Of a DNA stretch of 64,000 nucleotides, positions 8,294-17,572 are shown in pieces (within the stretch, counting starts at the first letter, position 1; each line of letters opens with the position of its first letter). The stretch is from NCBI GenBank assembly GCA_030652115.1, contig JAUSBK010000009.1, positions 29,375 to 93,374 of the forward strand. Reading direction: 5' to 3'. A model generated the notes under the pieces. It did no database searches and had not been told where the DNA came from. It saw nothing but the letters and a program-made list of their open reading frames with translations. The translations under genes were made by a program, and so were the position numbers. This stretch comes from Coriobacteriia bacterium (GTDB taxonomy: Bacteria > Actinomycetota > Coriobacteriia > Anaerosomatales > Anaerosomataceae).

Positions 8294-9202
8294 CTATGAT
8301 ACCACAGCGATCGGGCCCTCAGACAGGACGGCGCATACCCCGTCCAGTATCTGCACGGCGACGCTCTGCGCCTCGTGCTCGTCGGCGGTAACCGTCTCGG
8401 GCACCAGCACGACAGCCGAAGCGGCGTGCGGCGCCCCCTTGAACGCTGCTATGAATCGCCCTTCGGAACGTGCGCCCGGTGCGATCGAGATCACGGGCAG
8501 CCGAGCCACGCCGACAGGCGCGCCGGAGCCCACGAACAGCCGGAGGCCGCCGGAGTCCCGGTCCGAATCGACCGAGACGCCAAGGCGCGCCGCGGGCTCG
8601 GCGGCGCGCGCAAGGTTCTTTACGCGCTCTGCCACCACGCGCCCGCACTCGTCGCCGTACACGAGAACGATGACCGCATGGCGCAGCACCTCGGCGGCGC
8701 GCGCCGGGGCCACCGCGAGCGACGCCGGTGCGGATGGATCCTTGCCGCTCCAGACGTGGTGCAGTCGCTCTATCGCGGCGACGGTTTCCGGACCGGCGAT
8801 GCCGTCGACCGGCAGCTGAACGTTGGCCTGGAACTCGCCCACGGCTCGCTCGGTGAAGGCGCCGAAGATGCCGTCGGGCTCGCCGCACGCGAACCCGAGC
8901 ACGTTGAGCGCCCCCTGAAGCAGGCGCACGTCCGCTCCGTGCAGAAACGGATACTTCAGGTAGAGGAGGCGGTCGCCGAGGCGGAAGGTCGCGTCGACGA
9001 GCGCAACCCAGGTCTCGTCGCCCACCACGCCGTCCTCGGAGAGCCTGTGCTCAGCCTGGAAGCGGCGGACAGCCGTGAGCGTAGCGCCGAAGAAGACGCC
9101 GTCGACGCCCGTCGGGCCAAGATCGAAGCCGAGACTCAGAAGACGCTTCTGAACGTCCTCGACCGCGGGGCCACGATCGCCCTGAGCGATGGGTCGAACC
9201 AC
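8294..9202 (-). CDS. Protein with two peptidoglycan-binding domains (PG_binding_1)
   Basis: 302 residues. Two PG_binding_1 repeats occupy about 1-75 (GPAVEDVQKRLLSLGF, DGVVGDETWVAL) and 80-150 (DVRLLQGALNVLGF, DGIAGPETVAAI). No signal peptide is evident at the ATG used, so export route is unclear. The C-terminal ~140 residues (YGDECGRVVAERVKNLA, LPVISIAPGARSEGRF) resemble N-acetylmuramoyl-L-alanine amidase-like folds only loosely, so no catalytic role is assigned. Lies in a same-strand run with the NlpC/P60 gene. Confidence 0.85.
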   Translation of the reverse strand: MVRPIAQGDRGPAVEDVQKRLLSLGFDLGPTGVDGVFFGATLTAVRRFQAEHRLSEDGVVGDETWVALVDATFRLGDRLLYLKYPFLHGADVRLLQGALNVLGFACGEPDGIFGAFTERAVGEFQANVQLPVDGIAGPETVAAIERLHHVWSGKDPSAPASLAVAPARAAEVLRHAVIVLVYGDECGRVVAERVKNLARAAEPAARLGVSVDSDRDSGGLRLFVGSGAPVGVARLPVISIAPGARSEGRFIAAFKGAPHAASAVVLVPETVTADEHEAQSVAVQILDGVCAVLSEGPIAVVS

Positions 9203-9238
9203 ACTGCCTCCGATCGGTACGCCCCCGTACCGTGGGGC

Positions 9239-9577
9239 CTAGTAGCTGTGCCGCTCCCGGAATCGGGCGACGTTTGCGCGCACGTGGCTCTGATGCAACT
9301 CGGCGCGGCGCATGAACGTATCGATCTCGAAGCCGAGCACGACATCGCCACTATAGCGGTAACGCGCATCGGCGCGGTCGAAGTCGAGCACATACGCGTC
9401 GGAGAGCACGGGAAGGATCCTGTCGAGATCCTGGCGGGTCCTGCCGGTCTTTGTCTGTACGTCCGCTTCGCTCAGCCACTCGGCGGTGTGACGCCCAAAG
9501 AGCACGAGGACATCTCGGAGCACGCGCTCGGTGTGCTCATCATCTGAGAGGGTGGCTAGCGCGCGGCTCAGACTCAC
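9239..9577 (-). CDS. Unrecognised 112-residue protein, possibly winged-helix
   Basis: Soluble, charged protein. The segment WLSEADVQTKTGRTRQDLDRILPVLSDAYVLDFD reads like a helix-turn-helix followed by a wing (ARYRYSGDVVLGFEI), so a DNA-binding role is possible but unproven. Located at the end of the chemotaxis operon, about 60 bases after the GGDEF protein's stop codon region and before the peptidoglycan-binding gene. No family name can be given. Confidence 0.5.
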   Translation of the reverse strand: MSLSRALATLSDDEHTERVLRDVLVLFGRHTAEWLSEADVQTKTGRTRQDLDRILPVLSDAYVLDFDRADARYRYSGDVVLGFEIDTFMRRAELHQSHVRANVARFRERHSY

Positions 9578-9636
9578 AACGTGGGCCCCTTATCCTTGGA
9601 CCAGGATAACGTTGAAATGCATTCTACGCGCCTGCT

Positions 9637-11127
9637 TTACGACGCGACAACCACCTGGTTCTTGCCCGCCCGCTTCGCCCGATACATCGCCTGGTCCGCC
9701 GCCTCCACAAGCGCTGCGGCAGTCGATGCGTGGGTGGGGTAGTTCGCCACGCCGAGCGACACCGTCTGCGTGACGCGCTCGCCGCCATCGCCGGTGATAT
9801 GCGGATACTGCGCCATGCTCGCCCGAATCCGCTCGGCAACAGCCGCAGCGCCGGCAATGTCGGTCTCGGGAAGCATGATCACGAACTCCTCGCCGCCGTA
9901 GCGCGCGGCTACGTCGATCTCGCGCAGGTTCTGCTTGATGATGCCGCTCACGGCCTTGAGGACAGTGTCGCCCTTCGGATGGCCGTAGCGGTCGTTGAAC
10001 TTCTTGAAGTCGTCGATGTCGAGCATGATGAGCGACATCTCGTGATCGAATCGTTGGCAGCGCTCCATTTCCTCGTCGAGGCGCTGGTGCAGATAGCCAT
10101 GGTTGTAGAGGTCCGTCAGCCTGTCCGTGACGGAGAGCCGCTCGAGCTCCTCGTGGAGCAGGGCATTCTGCAGCGCCAGCGAGGACTGGTTGGCGATGCC
10201 CTGGAGACGGTCGCGCTCGGCGTGAGTGAGGTCGCGGAACGTAGCCGAGGCGATCAGTAGCACGCCCACCACCGAGTCGCCTGAGCGCAGAGGCGTGGCC
10301 GCCTGAGAACGGATCTCCTCAGGCCTGGTCGACCAGTCAGCGAGCTCGGAGCCCGGCTGCACGTCGCTCTGCTGGACGAACCCGTCCCGAAACGCCGCAC
10401 CGATGATGGTCTCGGAGACGGTGACCACCGGGCGGAACGTCTCCTCCGGGCGGCCCTGACTGGCGCACAGCCGAAGCGTCCAGTCTTCCGGAGCGAAGAG
10501 GTAGATGGCCGAGATCTCCGCGCCGAGGATGCCGTTCGCCCCGTCCACGATGAGGCTCGTGACGTCTTCTATGGAGCTGAAGGTCGTGAGGGCTTTGAAG
10601 AACTCGTGTGTGAAGAAGATCTCTGCAAGCCGCCCTTCGAGCTCCTCATTCGCCTTCTCGAGCGCCTCCTTGCTGGACTGCAGCCGTCGTTCGTGGCTCC
10701 GGATCTTGTCGTAGGCCACCTGCAGCTCGACGAAGATCTTCTCCTGCTCCTCGCTGCGCTTCTTGGCGATCAGGAGATCCCAGACGAGCTCGGCGCCGGC
10801 TCCTGTGACGATGCCGACACTGCTGGAGCGCTCGGCTTCGAGCATGTCATGGATGGCCGAGTCCTCGGAGAGGTCCAGCACCAGGTCGAGCCCGCCGATC
10901 TGGTAGAGCTCGGAGATCTCGGTGGTCGTGAAGATGCCCAGATCGTCGGCGAGCCTGACTGCGGGCGCGGAGCGCACGGTATCGTAGACAGCAACGACGC
11001 TCAGGTTATCGACATCGTTCAAGAGACGCAGGACGGATGTGGCCCGAAGGCCACCCCCCGCGATGGCGATGCTGATATGGCCGTTGCGGGTCGCCATGAG
11101 AGCCGCCGACCCCGCCCGTTCCTCCAT
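9637..11127 (-). CDS. Diguanylate cyclase with Rossmann-like, GAF and GGDEF domains
   Basis: 496 residues from the ATG at 11127, preceded by GAAGGG; in-frame codons further upstream lie inside cheD. Residues ~12-125 look like a dinucleotide-binding fold (ISIAIAGGGLRATSVLRLL, VVAVYD), then a coiled coil (~135-185), a GAF domain (~190-330) and a GGDEF domain (~335-496). The active loop is GGEEF, with a REID product-inhibition site five residues before it, so it should make c-di-GMP. The N-terminal Rossmann module is an unusual partner. Directly follows cheD (38-base gap), linking c-di-GMP with chemotaxis output. Confidence 0.88.
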   Translation of the reverse strand: MEERAGSAALMATRNGHISIAIAGGGLRATSVLRLLNDVDNLSVVAVYDTVRSAPAVRLADDLGIFTTTEISELYQIGGLDLVLDLSEDSAIHDMLEAERSSSVGIVTGAGAELVWDLLIAKKRSEEQEKIFVELQVAYDKIRSHERRLQSSKEALEKANEELEGRLAEIFFTHEFFKALTTFSSIEDVTSLIVDGANGILGAEISAIYLFAPEDWTLRLCASQGRPEETFRPVVTVSETIIGAAFRDGFVQQSDVQPGSELADWSTRPEEIRSQAATPLRSGDSVVGVLLIASATFRDLTHAERDRLQGIANQSSLALQNALLHEELERLSVTDRLTDLYNHGYLHQRLDEEMERCQRFDHEMSLIMLDIDDFKKFNDRYGHPKGDTVLKAVSGIIKQNLREIDVAARYGGEEFVIMLPETDIAGAAAVAERIRASMAQYPHITGDGGERVTQTVSLGVANYPTHASTAAALVEAADQAMYRAKRAGKNQVVVAS

Positions 11128-11164
11128 CAAGTACCCTTCGTTGGCATTGCCACTATACCCGTCA

Positions 11165-11686
11165 TCAGAGGTCCTTGATGCCGTACCGGTAGCTTCGCAC
11201 GACCACCAGCCCGGTATCGAGATGCAGTTCCATGGTTCTGGCGTGTGCACCACCGGTATCTTCGGCAACTAGGGGTATCCGCAACAGTGCGAGCTGCCGC
11301 TTGACCTCGATGATGTTCCGGCCGCCAATGCTCGGCGCACCGTTCTCGGAGCCGAACATCACCGACCCGCCGGCGATCTTCGCTACCAGCCGACGGATCG
11401 TGGAGCCCTGCGTGACCTCCTCGACGAGCGCGGGTATTGCGATCGATGCGAACCGGTTCACGAGTCCGTCCAGCCGCGTCTCGCTGGGCGTCGGCAGCAT
11501 CACGTGCGCCATGCCGCCACGCCGCGCGAACGCGTCCCACAGCGTGACCCCGACGCATGAACCGAGGGCGGGCGTGACGATGACCTTCGGGTGCTCGGCG
11601 ACCGCGATCTCGCCGGTCGCTACCAGCACCGTGTTCTCGTCCGGATCGGCCCAATGGCCGCCTATTTCGGTGACGCTGGCCATCAC
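11165..11686 (-). CDS. cheD: Chemoreceptor glutamine deamidase CheD
   Basis: 173 residues. Catalytic Cys lies in TPALGSCVGVTLWD and the partner His in GGMAHVMLP; the Thr of the triad is probably in the QGSTIRRLVAKIAGG stretch. CheD deamidates receptor glutamines and is modulated by CheC. GTG at 11686 sits directly after the cheC stop with an ATG at the next codon, so either may start. Typical length is about 160. Confidence 0.94.
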   Translation of the reverse strand: MMASVTEIGGHWADPDENTVLVATGEIAVAEHPKVIVTPALGSCVGVTLWDAFARRGGMAHVMLPTPSETRLDGLVNRFASIAIPALVEEVTQGSTIRRLVAKIAGGSVMFGSENGAPSIGGRNIIEVKRQLALLRIPLVAEDTGGAHARTMELHLDTGLVVVRSYRYGIKDL

Positions 11687-12298
11687 TCAGACGACGCCGA
11701 GTCGGCCGAGCAGGACGTCGAGGCTGTCCGGATCGGGCAGGTAGAAGAGTGCGCCGTCGACCACGATCTCGGTCGAGAGGAACCGCGTGACGATCAAGAG
11801 CGCGGAGTCGGCCTTCATGCCGATCTCGGCGGTAACGAACTCGAGGATGCCCCCGAGCATGTCGAACGCGAACTGCGGCGGCCCGGGCAACACGGCGAGC
11901 TCGGTGAGCCGGGCGATCGCCGCCAGGTAAGCCGACTGCAACACGCCGGCCGCGTGTACCACGAGTCCCTCCTCGGCCACGCCCAGCGACTTCGAACTCC
12001 CCGGCTCCCGGGAACGCAACAGGTCGGCGAGAGCAAGAAGGTCGGCGCGAGGAAGGACGAACAGGAGCGCACCCGACAGATCGCCGAGCAGGCGACTGTA
12101 GACGGCGCCGACAAGGTTCTCCGGACCGCCGAAGACCATCGGAACCTCGCTCACGGGGAGCAGCCGGGTGTCCGGCACATTGATTTCCACCGAGGCGCCG
12201 AGCAGCTGGGAGAGCGCCGTGGCCGCATGACCCGCGCCGATGCTCCCGACCTCACCGAGAGCGTCGATCTGGAGTTCTGTGAGGTGTCGCGGGTCCAT
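11687..12298 (-). CDS. cheC: CheC-like protein with altered phosphatase motifs
   Basis: 203 residues, CheC/CheX/FliY fold, containing the paired-helix pattern ALGEVGSIGAGHAATALS and a second copy VVHAAGVLQSAYLAAI. Active CheC carries Glu and Asn in EVGN in both; here the first has EVGS and the second lacks both Glu and Asn. So CheY-P phosphatase activity may be weak or lost, leaving a role as CheD partner or adaptation sensor. Sits between cheA and cheD with no gap. Confidence 0.85.
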   Translation of the reverse strand: MDPRHLTELQIDALGEVGSIGAGHAATALSQLLGASVEINVPDTRLLPVSEVPMVFGGPENLVGAVYSRLLGDLSGALLFVLPRADLLALADLLRSREPGSSKSLGVAEEGLVVHAAGVLQSAYLAAIARLTELAVLPGPPQFAFDMLGGILEFVTAEIGMKADSALLIVTRFLSTEIVVDGALFYLPDPDSLDVLLGRLGVV

Positions 12299-12299
12299 G

Positions 12300-14252
12300 T
12301 CATACCTCCAACTGGAACAGGGTCCGGGGATCGAGGATCAGCGCGACACGCCCATCGCCGAGCACGGCTGCGCCACTGAACCCCTTGAGGCCGCGGAAGA
12401 GGGGCGAAAGCGGCTTGATGACGATCTCACGACGACCGATAAGCTGGTCGACGGCGAGCGCGCGCGTCTCGCTACCGGAGCGCATGAGCACCAGCTGCTC
12501 CGCGGATGCACTCCGCTCGGTGCGGCGGTCGTCGTCCTCGCATAGCGCGCTCAGACGCTGCAACACCACCGCGGTGCCGTCACGCAGCACGACGACCGGC
12601 TTGCCGTCGACCGTGGAGGAGCGGACCTCATCGGGAGGCAGAACCTCGTCGACGGCGTTGAGGGGCAAGGCGTAGACCCGGTCACAGTTGCCGACCAAGA
12701 GCGCCTGGATGATCGCAAGGGTGAGCGGCAGGATGAGGGTGACCTTCATCCCCTCACCAGGGGCCGAGGCCACGTGGATCGTGCCGCCAAGATACTCGAT
12801 CTTGCCCTTGACCACGTCCATACCCACGCCACGGCCCGAGACTCGCGTCGCGGTCTCCTTCGTGCTGAAGCCCGGCACACACACCAGCATGAACACGTCT
12901 TGTTCGGAGCACGTCTCCCGCGCCGAGCGGTCGACGATCCCCCGCTCGACGGCCTTGGCCCAGATGCGCTCCACGTCCATCCCGCGACCGTCATCGGACA
13001 CGGTGATCCGGATCTGATCGCGTTCCCGTTCGGCGTGCAGCCGGACGGTGCCACGAGCGGGCTTGCCCGCAGCGGTACGGTCCTCGGGGGACTCGATGCC
13101 GTGATCGATGCTGTTACGGAGGAGGTGGACGATGGGATCGCCGATCTCATCGAGCACCGTGCGGTCGAGTTCGATGTCCAGACCGCCCATCTCGAGCGTG
13201 ATTTCCTTGCCCAGGTCGCGAGAGAGATCACGCACCATGCGCGGGAACCGGTTGAAGATGTTCCCCACCGGGACCATGCGCGTTTGCATGACCCCCTGCT
13301 GCAGATCGACGCTCACTCGCTCGAGGGTCGCAAGCGCGTCGTCGAGGTCCGCACGGGCCACATCGGCGGCGATGCGATCGAGACGTGAGCGAACGATGAC
13401 CAGCTCACCCACGAGATTGACGATCTCATCGAGATGCCCGATGGAGATGCGCACCGTCTGCGTTTCGCTCAGCTTGGGCACCGAGCGGGAGCGCTGGGCC
13501 GCCAGGGGCTGGGCGGCGCTGTCTGCGGTCACGGGAACAGGCACGCCATCGGCCACCTCCACAGTGACCGAATCGACCTCGGTGACCGCCATGCCGGCTT
13601 CCTGCACCGCCTCGGCTGTCGAGCGGGTGCGCAGCACGATGTCGAAGGAGCGGTCGAACTGCTCGTCTTCGATCTCGCGCGCGCCGGGGACAGTCTCCAC
13701 GACAGTGCCCATGTGGCTCAGTCGCTTGATCGCCATGTACGCCCGGACGCCCTTGAGCACACACCCCGCCTCCAGGGTGATGCGCGCCCTATACAGCGTT
13801 CCCTCCTCGGACTCGGCGAGTGCGGCCGCGCTGCTCCCCAGACGGGGCTGCACTTCGGCTTCATCGCCTGCGCTCTCGGTACGCGCGACGAGCGCCGCAA
13901 CCATCTCGGCGATCTCGACCGAAGTGCCGCCCGACGACTCGTCGGCGATCACGTCCCGCACCGTGTCGGTGGCGCGCAGCACGAGGTCGATGAGCGTGTG
14001 GTCTGCCACCTGACGGCGGGAGCGGACGGTGTCCATGAGGGACTCCATCTTGTGCGTGAGTTCCTGCGTCCGACCGTAGCCCATCGCCGCGGCCATACCC
14101 TTGAGAGAATGCGCGCCACGGAAGACGGTCTCGACCGGTTCGAGGTCGTTAGGATCCGACTCGAGTGCCAGCAGACCCTCGGTTATGGCCTGGATGTAGT
14201 CGGCGCTCTCGCTTAGAAAGACATCGCGATAGGCTGACATGTCGTCACTCAC
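12300..14252 (-). CDS. cheA: Chemotaxis histidine kinase CheA
   Basis: 650 residues with the usual order P1-P2-P3-P4-P5. P1 phosphorylated His in AHSLKGMAAAMGYG (~residue 48); the P2-like section is at ~160-240; dimerisation P3 at ~270-330; ATP lid motifs NSIDHGIE, DDGRGMD and GRGVGMDVVK; C-terminal CheW-like domain from ~515. It transfers phosphate to CheY and CheB. GTG start, with cheB stop 6 bases upstream; one base separates its stop from cheC. Confidence 0.97.
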   Translation of the reverse strand: MSDDMSAYRDVFLSESADYIQAITEGLLALESDPNDLEPVETVFRGAHSLKGMAAAMGYGRTQELTHKMESLMDTVRSRRQVADHTLIDLVLRATDTVRDVIADESSGGTSVEIAEMVAALVARTESAGDEAEVQPRLGSSAAALAESEEGTLYRARITLEAGCVLKGVRAYMAIKRLSHMGTVVETVPGAREIEDEQFDRSFDIVLRTRSTAEAVQEAGMAVTEVDSVTVEVADGVPVPVTADSAAQPLAAQRSRSVPKLSETQTVRISIGHLDEIVNLVGELVIVRSRLDRIAADVARADLDDALATLERVSVDLQQGVMQTRMVPVGNIFNRFPRMVRDLSRDLGKEITLEMGGLDIELDRTVLDEIGDPIVHLLRNSIDHGIESPEDRTAAGKPARGTVRLHAERERDQIRITVSDDGRGMDVERIWAKAVERGIVDRSARETCSEQDVFMLVCVPGFSTKETATRVSGRGVGMDVVKGKIEYLGGTIHVASAPGEGMKVTLILPLTLAIIQALLVGNCDRVYALPLNAVDEVLPPDEVRSSTVDGKPVVVLRDGTAVVLQRLSALCEDDDRRTERSASAEQLVLMRSGSETRALAVDQLIGRREIVIKPLSPLFRGLKGFSGAAVLGDGRVALILDPRTLFQLEV

Positions 14253-14258
14253 GATGCG

Positions 14259-15311
14259 TCACCCCCTCACCGCGCGCCGGATCTCAGCCGACACACTGCC
14301 GAGTGGGACCACGTGCAACGCAGCACCCGAGCGGGTGGCAGCGCCGGGCATGCCCCACACGACACTCGTCTCCTCGTCCTGTGCGATCGTCTCGCCGCCG
14401 GCATCGCGGATCAGCTTCAGCCCGGCGGCACCGTCGGCGCCCATCCCGGTCAGCACTACCCCGACCGCGCGTTCACCGTAACTCGAGGCCACGCTCTCCA
14501 GCAGCGGGTCCGCGGCTGGTCTCACACCGTGCAGGGGCGGACCATCCCCAAGTCCGAGCCGCTTCACGCTCATGCCGACGATCCGCATGTGCGAGCCGTG
14601 GGGCGCGAGGTAGGCGACGCCCGTCTCAACCGGCATCCCGGCCTCGACCTCGGTGACCGGGATGTCGGTGACGCGTGACAGCCGACGCGCGAGGGACGCG
14701 GTGAAACCCGCCGGGAGATGCTGGACGATGACGTAGGCGGCCGGAAGATCCGCGGTAAGACCCGAGAAGACCGTTTCGAGCGCAGGCGGCCCGCCAGTCG
14801 AAGCGGCGATCGCGACAACGCGGTCGGCGGGAAGACCACGACGAGCGGGCGACACGGTCGTCCCTTTGCCACCCTCGAGCTTTTCGGCCGGGGAGGAGAA
14901 CCGATGCTCGGGAGAGATGCGGTTCGCGATCTTGATCTTCTTGATGAGCGTTTCGCTCAAGTCCGCGAGCGAGAGCGCTACGCCAGCGGCCGGCTTCACG
15001 AGGAAATCGACCGCGCCGCGGTCGAGCGCCTGGTAGGTGGTGTCGTGATCGCTCAACGACGAGAGCATGACGACCCTGGCCAAGGTTGTCTTGACGATGT
15101 GCGGCAGCGCCTCGAGCCCACTCAGCTCGGGCATCTCGATGTCGAGGGTCACTACGTCGGGCTGAAGCGCGTTCGCCTTCTCGATTGCCTCGAGGCCGGT
15201 CTTGGCGGTGCCGACGATCTCTATCGACGGGTCGACTGAGAGCGCGCGCGTGAGCATCTGCCGGATGAGCGCAGAGTCATCGACGACCAGGACCTTGATC
15301 GGCGACCGCAT
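14259..15311 (-). CDS. cheB: Chemoreceptor methylesterase/deamidase CheB
   Basis: 351 residues: N-terminal receiver (VLVVDDSALIRQML, phospho-Asp in VTLDIEMPELSG, Lys in VKPAAG), linker, then methylesterase with catalytic Ser in ASTGGPPALE, His in VQHLPAGFTASLA and Asp in GMGADGAAGL. Removes methyl groups from receptors when phosphorylated by CheA. ATG at 15311 chosen because the conserved receiver begins just after it. Confidence 0.96.
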   Translation of the reverse strand: MRSPIKVLVVDDSALIRQMLTRALSVDPSIEIVGTAKTGLEAIEKANALQPDVVTLDIEMPELSGLEALPHIVKTTLARVVMLSSLSDHDTTYQALDRGAVDFLVKPAAGVALSLADLSETLIKKIKIANRISPEHRFSSPAEKLEGGKGTTVSPARRGLPADRVVAIAASTGGPPALETVFSGLTADLPAAYVIVQHLPAGFTASLARRLSRVTDIPVTEVEAGMPVETGVAYLAPHGSHMRIVGMSVKRLGLGDGPPLHGVRPAADPLLESVASSYGERAVGVVLTGMGADGAAGLKLIRDAGGETIAQDEETSVVWGMPGAATRSGAALHVVPLGSVSAEIRRAVRG

Positions 15312-15321
15312 GGCCCCCCAA

Positions 15322-15696
15322 TCAGGCACGCGCCGCAGACTGCAGGCACTTCTTGACCGTCTCGAGGACCTTGGTCGGCTGGAACGGTTTGACGAGGAAG
15401 TCCATCGCGCCGTACTCCAGTGCCTCGACGATCATCTTCTGCTGACCCATGGCGCTCACCATCAATACCCGCGCAGTCGGATCCGCGTCCCGTATGGCAC
15501 GCAGAGCCTCGAGTCCGCTCATCTCGGGCATCGTGATATCCATGGTCACGAGGTCGGGACGGACCTCGGCGTACTTCTCGATCGCATCGCGGCCGTTGAC
15601 CGCCTCGTGGATGACATAGCCTTCCTTGGCGAGGATGTCCCTGATCATCATCCGCATGAACGCGGCGTCGTCGACGACGAGCACGGACCTAGACAT
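15322..15696 (-). CDS. cheY: Chemotaxis response regulator CheY
   Basis: 124 residues, single receiver domain starting MSRSVLVVDDAAFMR. Phosphorylation site Asp in VTMDITMPEMSG, conserved Ser/Thr in LMVSAMGQQ and Lys in LVKPFQP. Its start lies 8 bases inside the end of cheW, indicating translational coupling. The phosphorylated form would switch flagellar motor or pilus reversal; no motor genes are in view. Confidence 0.95.
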   Translation of the reverse strand: MSRSVLVVDDAAFMRMMIRDILAKEGYVIHEAVNGRDAIEKYAEVRPDLVTMDITMPEMSGLEALRAIRDADPTARVLMVSAMGQQKMIVEALEYGAMDFLVKPFQPTKVLETVKKCLQSAARA

Positions 15697-16180
15697 CGGG
15701 ATCAGCCTCCTGGGCGCCGGCAGCCGTCGAGAAGACCGGCTTGGGAAGCGCCTTGTCGGGATCGAGCAAGATGATGAGCCGTTCACCGTAGTTCGCGACA
15801 CCCTCGAACGCGTCCGCCATCTCGCTTGCGACCGCCGCCTGCGGGGCGGGGCGGATATCGGCGACGTTCAGGCTTGCGACCTCGCGGACCACGTCGACCG
15901 CAAGCCCGACCGCCCCGAGGCCACTGTCCGCCACGATGATGCGCGATGCGGGCGTCGGCTCGATCGCCGCACCCCTGAGACGCCTGCCGAGATCGATCAG
16001 CGGGAGCACCTGCCCCCGGAGGTTGAACACGCCCTCGATCCCCTCGGGCGCGTGCGGAACCGGCGTGGGCTGCTCAAAGCGGATGATGCTCTGAACGCGC
16101 GCGATCGGCAGCCCATACTCCTCGCCGCAGAGGTCGAAGAGCACATACTGACGCTGTTCGGTGCTGACGCTCTCGTCCAC
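15689..16180 (-). CDS. cheW: Chemotaxis coupling protein CheW
   Basis: 163 residues, one CheW domain: YVLFDLCGEEYGLPIARV at the start, GVFNLRGQVLPLIDLGRRL in the middle, LIILLDPDKAL near the end. It joins receptors to CheA. Two bases separate the receptor gene stop from this ATG. Confidence 0.95.
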   Translation of the reverse strand: MDESVSTEQRQYVLFDLCGEEYGLPIARVQSIIRFEQPTPVPHAPEGIEGVFNLRGQVLPLIDLGRRLRGAAIEPTPASRIIVADSGLGAVGLAVDVVREVASLNVADIRPAPQAAVASEMADAFEGVANYGERLIILLDPDKALPKPVFSTAAGAQEADPDV

Positions 16181-16182
16181 GC

Positions 16183-17505
16183 CTATTTCTCCTCAAGGTG
16201 GAACTGCAGCGCCGACTCCTCGAGCCGACGTGCCATGTCCGCAAGGTCCTGTGCCGAGGATGAGATCTCCTCCATACAGGCCGTCTGCTCTTCGGCTGCT
16301 GCCGCGGTCTCCTGTGCGCTCGCTGCGTTCTGCTCGACGACCGCCGCGATGTCGTGCATCGCCCGGTCGACTTCGGAGGTCCGCCGCGCCTGTTCCGACG
16401 TCGCAGCGGCAATCTCCTGAGCGAGGGCAGCCGTTCGCGACACGGACTCGTTGATCTGACGCAGCGCCTCTCCGCTGCGCTCCACGACCTCTGTTCCCAC
16501 ACGGACCTCTTTCGTGCCGAGTTCCATGTACTTGAGTGCTTTGGCGGTCTCCTGCTGAACGTCCTTGATGAGCTCACCTATCTGCTCGGCGGCCTTGCCC
16601 GAGCCTTCGGCAAGCTTCCTGACTTCCTCGGCCACGACCGAGAAGCCGCGTCCGGACTCGCCGGCACGAGCCGCCTCGATCGCGGCGTTGAGCGAGAGGA
16701 GGTTCGTCTGGTCGGCGATGGTCGTGATCACGTCGACGATGCTGCCGATCTCCGCCGAACGGTGACCGAGCGTCTCGACCGAGCCCGCAAGCGTCTGGAT
16801 CGCGTCGCGCACCTCGGCGATCTTCTCGATCGCTTCATGCGTGGCCTGCTCGCCGAGCGCGGCCGCACGCGCCGCCTCGTCGCTCGTCCCGCTCGCCTCC
16901 AGGGCACGGCGCGCCACGTCGTCGATGCTGGATGAGATCGACTGCATCGCGGCCGAGGTCTCTTCGACCTTGCGCGACTGCAACTCGGCGCCGTGCGCGA
17001 TCTGCTGCACGGAGGAGGAGATCTCCATCGAGGACGCGTTGATCTCCTGCGAGGAAGCTGACAGCTGCGTGGCAGCGTTGGTGACCGACTCCGAGGAACG
17101 CCGCACCTCGCCCGCGATCTCCGAGAGCGAGCTGATGAGAGCGTTGCACTCGTTCACGAGCAGCCCGATCTCGTCATCGTGCGGGGCGATTGCCCGCACG
17201 GTCAGGTCGCCCTGGCCGGCGTCGACCATCACGCCGCCCAGATCGTGCAACGGCTCGAGGATGCGGCGACGGAACGCCCGCCACCAGAGGATCTGGCCGG
17301 GAACAGCACAGATGAGCATCGCCATCCCGCCGAAGAGGGCGGTGTAGAGCAGATTGACATGATCGATCCTCAGCACAAACCACGCGAACAGCCCGGTGGC
17401 TGTCAGACCGATGGCCACTGCCGGACCGATGGTGGCCCATGTCAGCAGCGTGAACGTCAACGACAGCCCGCGCATCACCTGACTAGGCCGGTTGGCTTGC
17501 GGCAT
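16183..17505 (-). CDS. Methyl-accepting chemotaxis protein, short form
   Basis: 440 residues. Two transmembrane helices (~18-38 and ~50-73) close together leave almost no outside domain; a HAMP-like linker ([15 protein letters not shown]) follows. Signalling tip [20 protein letters not shown] and [16 protein letters not shown]. Likely the receptor dedicated to this cluster. Same short-loop design as the receptor at 743-1897 but not closely similar outside the tip. Confidence 0.93.
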   Translation of the reverse strand: MPQANRPSQVMRGLSLTFTLLTWATIGPAVAIGLTATGLFAWFVLRIDHVNLLYTALFGGMAMLICAVPGQILWWRAFRRRILEPLHDLGGVMVDAGQGDLTVRAIAPHDDEIGLLVNECNALISSLSEIAGEVRRSSESVTNAATQLSASSQEINASSMEISSSVQQIAHGAELQSRKVEETSAAMQSISSSIDDVARRALEASGTSDEAARAAALGEQATHEAIEKIAEVRDAIQTLAGSVETLGHRSAEIGSIVDVITTIADQTNLLSLNAAIEAARAGESGRGFSVVAEEVRKLAEGSGKAAEQIGELIKDVQQETAKALKYMELGTKEVRVGTEVVERSGEALRQINESVSRTAALAQEIAAATSEQARRTSEVDRAMHDIAAVVEQNAASAQETAAAAEEQTACMEEISSSAQDLADMARRLEESALQFHLEEK

Positions 17506-17572
17506 CCGGATCCCTCCTCGAACGGTGTCCCCACACCCGATGTATCCGCCCTACGATAGCAAAACGAGCCGT

